This document shows, piece after piece, positions 54,601 to 62,878 of a DNA stretch of 64,000 bases. The notes beneath the pieces were generated by a model. The model worked only from the letters and a program-made list of their open reading frames with translations, was not told the origin of the DNA and made no database searches. Positions within the stretch are counted from its first letter, which is position 1. Every line of letters begins with the position of its first letter. The position numbers and the translations under genes were made by a program. The DNA is from Pseudomonas sp. MH9.2 (lineage in GTDB: Bacteria > Pseudomonadota > Gammaproteobacteria > Pseudomonadales > Pseudomonadaceae): the NCBI RefSeq assembly GCF_034353875.1, contig NZ_CP133784.1:62001-126000 (forward strand), given 5' to 3'.

Positions 54601-54674
54601 ATGTAGCCTTCATGTCCCAATTGGATAAGCTAGAGCCCAAGACTCTCGGCACCCAAGGCGCATCAATACCGTAA
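51633..54674 (+). CDS. gmtZ: Large tyrosine recombinase-like integrase GmtZ, copy 2
   Basis: 1013 residues, the same protein as copy 1 from end to end (QLDQY ... SELTGRTVYINDSMD at the start; DLHSMRVSVITAMYEAG; VGHATVLMTLYYTKLD; GICLVSARRCHEGLA; TNCSRCRFF). The recombinase His-Arg-His-Tyr residues are intact, so it may be functional. Much of the protein differs from copy 1, but from about 53954 to 54601 the DNA is close to identical with 50031-50678. No gmtX follows; the similarity to the trio ends at the stop and IS-like sequence begins. Confidence 0.87.
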   Translation: MNQICQLDQYSAVVSELTGRTVYINDSMDRYLISPEVDLSKVAIAATDWQKRVEAVRPRVSPGLCSAVAALINCSTREAVASALHVVLVDEFRDRKANASVTRCQPLMVTLMLQLWSCGAVAWPVKEQVPFASPTLNLNNPGLTEQPLSYLTRIHEYLKRSKSQGTANFQFILDQILSRVGIAGIGDLTPKTFYLSEDRSRLNKMRGPGIQGVLSVLHDEHYERTIDWTPEDFGFLQAKMGHLARDDNFTWLVSKDPAMDEWAKLGIEHLQSYTTNFRKRKSSINNFLKHYLEHPELPRNPAEYFDIEHRPTALFHFPGNKGRQTMGVINEFLSQVLFKVCVLSDHNEVPILMPGFANPLPKLSYKNVNQCETHREAMPIRLMSLARHILTENDFAWAKESGRITDVFRRFNPETGEFETVWSPVRAFALLVKLLLPTRTYQLRMLDSGEGDFYRYRGDGTWEANLGVHRPTADGKSIGCGVFRRYTRKDGSEGALFYFNTNKTADVDSLVKGYVMPWEKKDVLQLLVELRDWQEEYNPLKGPTAWSDIVELKKVKHADDLAKMGSNFFLFRDPANGHRPDLPVTDIRIRGLWLKLMDEMERRLIKSDDALSNEANVKLILTRERGQPTSAAFDLHSMRVSVITAMYEAGMPPEYLMKIVGHATVLMTLYYTKLDTETMSLRMDEALLERQRKSQTEMAGFISRASRQELEQAVAFRHPSALDAAASGTSVGQLVMDHGICLVSARRCHEGLAISDPTTGVTRFQAVPGGATNCSRCRFFMTGPAFLVGLEAHVNDLAYRLKKASFAFEKTREKFDALADAYAAALDDGEPFQRQRELEIAECAFESATAEVDNIALSLQAAYALTEQCIRISAQDRGNGLSLVVVGGTGQLEAVLSEGHEFEQLNRICVNATLFDGLNINWQQPNLERARLFDRMLRNSGHESRFFLLNDEDTLHVANAMAQFLYARLDASTVHALVDGRTTLRAVGLDVAFMSQLDKLEPKTLGTQGASIP

Positions 54675-54737
54675 TCTTTTGGCCGATTTCTACCTTTCGT
54701 GAGGCTGCAATCGACCTGCAATTACTTGTTTGTTGGC

Positions 54738-54758
54738 GCCGACGCCGAATTGACCCAG
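54738..54758 (+). repeat. 21-base repeat, right copy
   Basis: Contains GCCGAATTGACCCAG. One mismatch to 45750-45770. Located between the gmtZ2 stop and the IS3 relic. Confidence 0.65.
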
Positions 54759-54786
54759 CGGGGATGCGGACAAAAACTTGGACTGG

Positions 54787-56885
<2,099 letters not shown>

Positions 56886-56912
56886 TGGGCTCCTTGGCAG
56901 GCTTGATTTGGG

Positions 56913-56976
56913 TCAGGTCAGGTTAGGCTGCGCAGTGATACGCAGGTAGGGCTTGATGACGGTGTAGCCTTCGGAT
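56913..56976 (-). pseudogene. 3' relic of a second peroxiredoxin gene
   Basis: Minus-strand text SEGYTVIKPYLRITAQPNLT followed by a stop closely matches the end of the peroxiredoxin encoded at 57425-58065 (KGYTVVKPYLRITPQPDLN). Only about 21 codons remain; the sequence upstream to the CDGSH gene has no peroxiredoxin similarity. Confidence 0.7.
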
Positions 56977-57090
56977 ACGAGAACAAACGGCCCCAACGGG
57001 TGCCGTGCGAGGCGTGAAAACGCCGCGCTCGTGCTCGAAATTCGGACGTATGCTCCGGTGAATCAGGAGAATTGCGCCATGTACACCCAG

Positions 57091-57321
57091 CTACTCCGAC
57101 GGTGCGTGCAGGTCGGGATGGTTCTCTTTCACTTCGTGACGGCTTCCTTGCACGTCGTACCAGTAAAACTTTTCGGGCTCTTCAGTCTTTGCGGTGGTTT
57201 TATGAGTACCGTCACAAAACGGCTGCTTCTTCGACAAGCCACAGCCGCATATGTACTTAGTTTTCTCGCCCACCGTCACGGGATACGGACCTGTCCGGGT
57301 TATTTTGACGATTCTTGCCAT
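57091..57321 (-). CDS. CDGSH iron-sulfur domain protein
   Basis: 76 residues. The 2Fe-2S site is complete: YICGCGLSKKQPFCDGTHKT, the C-x-C-x2-S-x3-P-x-C-D-G-x-H pattern with three Cys and one His. Bacterial members carry labile, redox-active 2Fe-2S clusters, with roles in Fe-S or redox handling. AAGGATAG precedes ATG 57321. It follows the peroxiredoxin gene on the same strand, with sulfite reductase genes beyond, so a redox-stress theme is likely. Confidence 0.9.
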   Translation of the reverse strand: MARIVKITRTGPYPVTVGEKTKYICGCGLSKKQPFCDGTHKTTAKTEEPEKFYWYDVQGSRHEVKENHPDLHAPSE

Positions 57322-57424
57322 GATCTATCCTTAAAAATTGTGTATGCGAGGAATTGAAACGGCGGCGTATCTTTTATGCCTCGATGTGAAGCTCCCGTCG
57401 CCGGATAATTTGAGCCTCGTGCGT

Positions 57425-58065
57425 TTAATTCAGGTCAGGTTGCGGGGTGATGCGCAGGTAGGGCTTGACGACGGTGTAGCCCTTCGGAAATTTCTGTTGC
57501 AACACCTCTGGGTCCTGCAGTGACGGCACAATGATGACGTCATCACCGAGGTTCCAGTTGGCGGGTGTGGCGACGCTGTAGCCGTCGGTCAGCTGCAGCG
57601 AATCAATCACCCGCAGAATTTCGTTGAAGTTGCGGCCCGTGCTCGCCGGGTAAGTAATGGTCGCGCGGATCTTCTTTTTCGGATCGATAAAGAACACCGA
57701 GCGCACCGTCAGGGTGTCGTTGGCGTTCGGATGAATCATGTCGTAAAGGTCGAAACGGTGCGCCCCGGATCAGCCAGCACGGGGAAGTCGACGTTGGTGT
57801 TTTGCGTCTCGTTGATGTCATCGATCCACAGGGCATACGACTCGAGCGCGTCGACGCTGACGGCCAGCACCTTGACGTTGCGGCGTGCGAACTCCTCATT
57901 GAGTTTGGCGGCTGCGCCCAGTTCGGTGGTGCACACGGGCGTGAAGTCTTTCGGGTGCGAGAACAACAGCCCCCAACTGGTGCCGAGCCAGAGGTGAAAG
58001 TCGATGTCGCCGAGCGTCGATGTCTGCACAAAATTGGGTGCGGTGTCGCCTAAACGTAATGCCAT
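57425..58065 (-). pseudogene. 1-Cys peroxiredoxin (Prx6 type) with a single-base frameshift
   Basis: The first 105 codons are in frame from ATG 58065 and contain the peroxidatic Cys in HPKDFTPVCTTELG. After LADPGRTVSTF the frame is lost by one base near 57742; in the next frame the protein continues DMIHPNANDTLTVRSVFFID to a normal end (KPYLRITPQPDLN). Adding one base in the ACCTTT run would give RTVSTLYDMIHPN, the expected text. Either a recent inactivation or a sequencing error. Intact length would be about 213 residues. AGGAG is well placed before the start. Confidence 0.85.
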
Positions 58066-58081
58066 GATGATTCTCCTGGGT

Positions 58082-58106
58082 AACCCTGAGCAGGAAGTTC
58101 AGGGTT
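58082..58106. terminator. Hairpin between cysI and the peroxiredoxin gene
   Basis: AACCCTGA (58082-58089) pairs with TCAGGGTT (58099-58106). No clear T run, so it may be an attenuator or mRNA-stabilising hairpin rather than a terminator. Confidence 0.4.
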
Positions 58107-58113
58107 TAAGCTT

Positions 58114-59904
58114 TTAGCGGCGCGCTCCGGTGTTCTGATGGAAATCGGCGCTGTTGACGGTCGCGGCGATAAAACCCGCACGGAGGGTGTAATCGCCGAA
58201 GTGTTCGCCGTCCTGCCGCTCGCGCTGGTAAGCAGCGAAGATCGGTTCTAGATTGGCGATGATCGAGCCGTGGTCGAGATTTTCGGCGTAGAGCTTGGCC
58301 AGTCGTGAGCCGTCGAAAGCGGCCCCCAGATAGAGGTTATAGCGGCCTGGGCCTTTGCCGACCAAACCGATCTCGGCGATATACGGCCGCGAGCAACCGT
58401 TGGGGCAGCCGGTCATGCGGATCACGATGTCCTTCTTGGCCAGCCCGTGCCCGGCCAGACGCTCTTCCAGCGCAGTGACGAGCTCGGGCAGATAGCGTTC
58501 GCTTTCGGCGAGTGCGAGCCCGCAGGTCGGCAGCGCGACGCAGGACATCGCATTGCGCCGCAGGGCCGAGGCGTCGGTTGTCAGCCGATGCTCAGCGACC
58601 AGCGCTTCGATGGCCCGGCGCTGCGCCTTCGGGACGTTGGCGATGATCAGGTTCTGGTTGGCGGTGAGGCGATAGTCGCCGTCATGCTGCTCGGCGATCC
58701 GCCGCAGGCCGGTCAGCCATTGCGCGCCGCCCGGCACATCCTTGACACGGCCGTTCTCGATAAACAGCGTCAGGTGCGCGTAGTCGTTGCCGCTTTCGTC
58801 GCTTCGGTCACTTTCGGTCCAGCCGTAGCGGTCGCCGGTTGAGGTGAAGGTGAACGGCTTGGCTGCTTCCAGCGTGACGCCACTGCGCAGTTCGACCTCG
58901 GCACGGAAGGCATCCAGACCGCGATCCTCAATCGTGTATTTCAGGCGCGCATGCTTGCGCTCGATACGGTCGCCCCAGTCGCGCTGTACGGTGACAACGG
59001 CTTCGGCCACGGAAAGCACCTGCTCCGCTCGGCAATAGCCCATGACGTCGGCTGTGCGCGGATACGTCTGCGTCTCGCCATGGGTCATGGCCATGCCACC
59101 GCCAACCGTGACGTTATAGCCCTCGATCACATGCTGGTTGCCGAGCGTGAAGTTATAGTCGTCATTGATCTGACGCTGCTGGTCGAGGATGGCGATAAAG
59201 CCGAGGTCATGCGCATAGATGTCGACGTCGTTCGACGGCGGCACGGCGATGACGATTTTGAATTTGCGCGGCAGGTAGGTTTTGCCGTAGATCGGCTCGA
59301 CCACCTCATCCTCATCCTCACCACCGGCGATGCGCTCGCCATCCAGCCAGATCTCACGATAGGCCGTCGTGCGCGGCAATAAATGGTCGGACAGGGCACG
59401 GGCGAGCGTGAGCGAAGCGGCGTGGGCGGGTGACTGATAGGGGTTCGGATTGCACATCACGTTGCGATTCACGTCACCGCAGGCCGCAATAGTGGTCAGC
59501 AGCGCGGCGTCCATCTCGCGCATCGTCGTTTTCAGGTTCGACTTGATGATGCCGTGCAACTGAAAAGTCTGCCGCGTGGTCAGGCGCATCGTGCCGTTGC
59601 CGTAGGTGCGCGCGATATGGTCCATGGTCAGCCATTGCTGCGGGGTACAGACGCCGCCGGGCACCCGCACACGAATCATAAAGGAGAAGGCCTTCTCCAT
59701 TTTCTTGCGCCCACGCTCGCTGCGCAGATCGCGGTCGTCTTGCAGGTACATGCCATGGAACTTCACCAGCTGCGCATCATCCTCGATGATCGCGCCGGTG
59801 ATCTCCTCGTGCAGGCCTTCGCTGAGCGTGCCGCGCAGATACCCGCTGGCGGCCTTAATGTGCTCGTTGCGTGAGAGCTCTTTGCTTATGTGTTTTTGGC
59901 TCAT
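58114..59904 (-). CDS. cysI: Sulfite reductase hemoprotein beta subunit
   Basis: 596 residues. Reduces sulfite to sulfide with siroheme and a 4Fe-4S cluster. The cluster cysteines are present: SCVALPTCGLALAE and TGCPNGCSRPYIAE (C-x5-C and C-x3-C). Family segments GTMRLTTRQTFQLHGIIKSN and GDVNRNVMCNPNPY are intact. ATG 59904 has GGAGTCC upstream; the frame's earlier start is not supported. Paired with cysJ it forms the NADPH enzyme of enteric type, whereas most pseudomonads rely on a single-subunit ferredoxin-type sulfite reductase, suggesting acquisition of this locus. Confidence 0.92.
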   Translation of the reverse strand: MSQKHISKELSRNEHIKAASGYLRGTLSEGLHEEITGAIIEDDAQLVKFHGMYLQDDRDLRSERGRKKMEKAFSFMIRVRVPGGVCTPQQWLTMDHIARTYGNGTMRLTTRQTFQLHGIIKSNLKTTMREMDAALLTTIAACGDVNRNVMCNPNPYQSPAHAASLTLARALSDHLLPRTTAYREIWLDGERIAGGEDEDEVVEPIYGKTYLPRKFKIVIAVPPSNDVDIYAHDLGFIAILDQQRQINDDYNFTLGNQHVIEGYNVTVGGGMAMTHGETQTYPRTADVMGYCRAEQVLSVAEAVVTVQRDWGDRIERKHARLKYTIEDRGLDAFRAEVELRSGVTLEAAKPFTFTSTGDRYGWTESDRSDESGNDYAHLTLFIENGRVKDVPGGAQWLTGLRRIAEQHDGDYRLTANQNLIIANVPKAQRRAIEALVAEHRLTTDASALRRNAMSCVALPTCGLALAESERYLPELVTALEERLAGHGLAKKDIVIRMTGCPNGCSRPYIAEIGLVGKGPGRYNLYLGAAFDGSRLAKLYAENLDHGSIIANLEPIFAAYQRERQDGEHFGDYTLRAGFIAATVNSADFHQNTGARR

Positions 59905-59923
59905 GTGGACTCCGGATGTACGC

Positions 59924-61672
59924 TTAATAAATGTCCTGCAGATAGCGGTGCTCACGATCGAGAGCCTTTACCGCTTGCTCGGCGTCTGCCACGCTGAGCG
60001 CCTTCACATCGACATAGGCGCGCACGAGTGCCGCCCGCACATCCTTGGCCATCGCCTTGGCGTCGCCGCAGACATAGAAATAGGCGCCATTGTCGAGCCA
60101 GTCGATGAGGTCTTGGCGCTGCTCCCAAATGAGGTGCTGCACATAGCGTTTGTGCGGCGTGTCGCGCGAGAAGGCGAGGTTCATGCGCGTCAGCGAACCA
60201 TCCTTTAAGGCATCCTGCCATTCGAGCTGGTAGAGGAAGTCGTGGGTGAACTGGCGGTCGCCAAAAAACAGCCAGGAGCGGCCGCTCGCGGCGGTGGCAC
60301 GGCGCTCCTGGACGAAGGCGCGAAACGGTGCGATGCCAGTGCCCGGCCCCACCATGATGATGTCGCGCTCTGGCGCGGGAAGCGCGAAATGCCGGTTGGG
60401 CCGCAACTTCACCCGCAGACGCTGGCCTTTCTTTAATTGGTCGGCGACATGGCCGGAAGCGACACCTTTGCGCACGCGCCCGAAGCTCTGGTAGCGCACC
60501 GCCGAGATCAGCAGATGCACCTCATCGCCCACCTCGCGGCGCGACGACGCAATCGAATAGGCGCGCGGGGCCAGCGGCCGCGTTAGCTGGCGCAGCTGGT
60601 CGGCAGACAGCGCCACGGGAAACAACTGGAGCAGGTCGATCAGCTGCCGACCGGCGATCCAGGTGCGGGCATCCTCAGATGCGAGCAGCGCCTTGACCTG
60701 CGGGTGGTTGGTGGTGGCGGCGTAGCTTGCCAGGGTCTTGAGCGATAGCGTCGTGACATCTCGGGCCTTGATTAGCTCGGCGCGCAGCGCAACGTCGGAC
60801 GCAAGACCTGTCGCCTCCAACAGATCGTCCACGTAGGCCGCATCGTTCTCAGGGTAGATATCAAGTGAATCGCCAGGTTTATAAGGTGGCGCAGCGCCGT
60901 CGAAACTGAGTTCGAGATGGATCGTGACTTTTTCCGACTGCGATGAGTTGAGGTGGATTAGTTCGGTGATCTCGGCCTCGACCGGAGCGAGATCGGCGCT
61001 GCTCGTTGCCTTCGCGGCAAAATCGACAGCAATGATGCGGCTTTGGCCGACGTTTTCGGCCGGGGCCAGAGCCTTGAGCGCCGTCTCGATCCAGTGCCCG
61101 GCAGGTTCTGCGAAGTCGAGATCGCAATCGACGCGGGCGACGACGCGCTTGCCGCCGAGCGCTGCAAGTCTTGCGTCCAACGCCTTGCCAATCGCGCAGA
61201 ACTTGGCATAGGCGGTGTCGCCGAGCGCGAGAACGCCGAACCGGACGTCATCGAGGCGTGGCGCGCCTTCTCCCATGAGTTCAGCGTAAGCGCGAATGAC
61301 CCGTGCGGGCGGTTCGCCTTCACCCCAGGTCGCGGCGATGACGACGAGCCGGCGTACCGAGGCAAGGGTCGCCACATCGAGATCAGCCATGTCGACGATC
61401 GAAGGCTTCAATCCGAGTTTGCGCGCCGCCTTGGCTATGTCCGCCGCGAGCTGCTCGGAGTTTCCGGATTCGGTCGCATAGAGGATGGTCAGCGGCTCAG
61501 TGGTTTGCGCGCTGCCTGCGGGTTGAGGTGCCGTCGTGGCGGCGTCCATTCCGGCGATAAAGCCGGCTAGCCACGCGCGCTGTGTGGGGCTGGCGGATCC
61601 CATCACGCGGTTGAGGATTACTATCTCTTCTTCGGCGAACGGCGCCGTATTCGGGATCGGCAAAAAATTCAT
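59924..61672 (-). CDS. cysJ: Sulfite reductase (NADPH) flavoprotein alpha subunit
   Basis: 582 residues. N-terminal flavodoxin/FMN domain (about 60-205, ILYATESGNSEQLAADI), FAD domain (about 225-440, APRAYSIASSRREVGDEV) and NADPH domain (GPGTGIAPFRAFVQERR, YVCGDAKAMAKDVRAAL). It transfers electrons from NADPH to CysI. The start ATG overlaps the BolA-like gene's stop (ATGA), so the two are translationally coupled. cysI follows 19 bases after. Confidence 0.92.
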   Translation of the reverse strand: MNFLPIPNTAPFAEEEIVILNRVMGSASPTQRAWLAGFIAGMDAATTAPQPAGSAQTTEPLTILYATESGNSEQLAADIAKAARKLGLKPSIVDMADLDVATLASVRRLVVIAATWGEGEPPARVIRAYAELMGEGAPRLDDVRFGVLALGDTAYAKFCAIGKALDARLAALGGKRVVARVDCDLDFAEPAGHWIETALKALAPAENVGQSRIIAVDFAAKATSSADLAPVEAEITELIHLNSSQSEKVTIHLELSFDGAAPPYKPGDSLDIYPENDAAYVDDLLEATGLASDVALRAELIKARDVTTLSLKTLASYAATTNHPQVKALLASEDARTWIAGRQLIDLLQLFPVALSADQLRQLTRPLAPRAYSIASSRREVGDEVHLLISAVRYQSFGRVRKGVASGHVADQLKKGQRLRVKLRPNRHFALPAPERDIIMVGPGTGIAPFRAFVQERRATAASGRSWLFFGDRQFTHDFLYQLEWQDALKDGSLTRMNLAFSRDTPHKRYVQHLIWEQRQDLIDWLDNGAYFYVCGDAKAMAKDVRAALVRAYVDVKALSVADAEQAVKALDREHRYLQDIY

Positions 61673-62016
61673 GTGCGCCGGCCAGTAGTCTGTTGCGCCT
61701 CAATAGCGGGTGGACACGCATGGCGGGTAAAGCCTGGACCAACACGTGCGGGCGCTCGCGTCTGCAGGCTGTCGACGGCGCGCACCGGGGACGCAGAACC
61801 TTGCAGCAGATGGCCGATGGCGACATACACCAGCCACTGGCTCTCGAGCATGCTCAGGCCTGCGAACGCGGGCGAGGTCACGTCGATGCTGAAGTGTCCG
61901 TTGCCACCGCCGTTGACTGTGGCGACGGCGGCCCGTGAATGCGGGATCCGCTGCTCGATAGCCGCGCGCAGCGCGTCGCTGATGCAGCCCTGAAAGTCAG
62001 TGGGCGTGGATGACAT
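61669..62016 (-). CDS. BolA/IbaG-family protein
   Basis: 115 residues. The middle reads like BolA: VNGGGNGHFSIDVTSPAFAG, then SMLESQWLVYVAIGHLL and a RAVDSLQTRAP strand in place of the usual HALSLKT. BolA proteins partner monothiol glutaredoxins in Fe-S cluster handling. The C-terminal 25 residues are not conserved. GGAGA precedes ATG 62016, and the gene ends in an ATGA overlap with cysJ. A BolA-like gene at the head of a cysJI operon is unusual and suggests delivery or repair of the CysI cluster. Confidence 0.7.
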   Translation of the reverse strand: MSSTPTDFQGCISDALRAAIEQRIPHSRAAVATVNGGGNGHFSIDVTSPAFAGLSMLESQWLVYVAIGHLLQGSASPVRAVDSLQTRAPARVGPGFTRHACPPAIEAQQTTGRRT

Positions 62017-62117
62017 GGCGGTCTCCTTTATGTGGCCGTGTTGGGCTGTGCCGAGCGATTACTGGGCGTTCTGCCGAGGTATTCAGCGCGCCGTTTGCGC
62101 CCGTTGCGCGAACAGGG

Positions 62118-62726
62118 TCATCGCCGTGCGCCTCCGCTGACAGGGCCCTTCACCGTCACGGGCTTGCGCGGGATGAAATTGATACAGACCCCGTCGAGCT
62201 CTTCCAGCCGCAGTGGCTGGTGGCTGATTCCGCAGGTATAAGACGCCTGACTTTCCCGGTGGCAGCCGCAGCCTTGCAGATGTTGACACGAGGTACAGGT
62301 GCCGAAGGGCGGTTTGCCGCGCTCTTGCGCCACCTGGCCGAGCATGCGCTGCAAGGTAGTGGCGAACTGGCTTTGGACACTGGGAGGCAGGGCCTCTGCG
62401 GCACGGGCCAGGGATTCGAAGGGGTCGCTGGCAAGAATGCCCCAGGCTTGGTCGGTCAGTACCAGGCGGACACTGCGCTTGTCGCCTTCTGCGCGAATGC
62501 GGCTCAGAAATCCGAGGGTTTCGAGGCTTTTGATGGTCTGTGATGCCGTACCGCGGGTCGTGCCATGGAACGCGGCGAAGGCCGATGGCGTTCGCGAGAA
62601 GCGGTTGGCTTGGGCAAAGTACCTGAGCGCGGCCCACTGGGCTGCAGTGAGCCCCTCCGCGAGCCCCTCGCCAGTGGCGATGCGGCCCAAGTGAAATACC
62701 AGCTCCGCAATCGCACGACTGTTCAT
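62118..62726 (-). CDS. MarR-family regulator with Cys-rich C-terminus
   Basis: 202 residues. Winged-helix MarR domain (about 25-125: LTAAQWAALRYFAQANRF, TTRGTASQTIKSLETLGFL, EGDKRSVRLVLTDQAW). The last 60 residues hold a cysteine patch: GTCTSCQHLQGCGCH, then YTCGISHQ and VCINF, six or more Cys that could carry an Fe-S cluster or zinc, making it a candidate redox or metal sensor. ATG 62726 is placed five bases after AAGGAGAT; an ATG six bases earlier would overlap that site. It is upstream of bolA-cysJ-cysI and divergent from the aconitase gene. Confidence 0.85.
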   Translation of the reverse strand: MNSRAIAELVFHLGRIATGEGLAEGLTAAQWAALRYFAQANRFSRTPSAFAAFHGTTRGTASQTIKSLETLGFLSRIRAEGDKRSVRLVLTDQAWGILASDPFESLARAAEALPPSVQSQFATTLQRMLGQVAQERGKPPFGTCTSCQHLQGCGCHRESQASYTCGISHQPLRLEELDGVCINFIPRKPVTVKGPVSGGARR

Positions 62727-62758
62727 GACCATCTCCTTTATCAGGCAAATATAGTAGC

Positions 62759-62801
62759 GTCTAAAAACTATATAGACAATAATGTAATTTCGTATCGATA
62801 C
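62759..62801. promoter_or_regulatory. Palindromes in the MarR/aconitase divergent promoter
   Basis: GTATCGATAC (62792-62801) is a perfect palindrome, and GTCTA (62759-62763) with TAGAC (62773-62777) forms an inverted repeat. The AT-rich gap (62727-62878) is the likely binding place of the MarR protein for both directions. Confidence 0.5.
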
Positions 62802-62878
62802 TATTTTACCGCTCAGGAAGGTTGCGTAAGCCGGCTCAGGGCGAGTGCCGCGACTTTTTCGAACTTGGGAGAATGATC

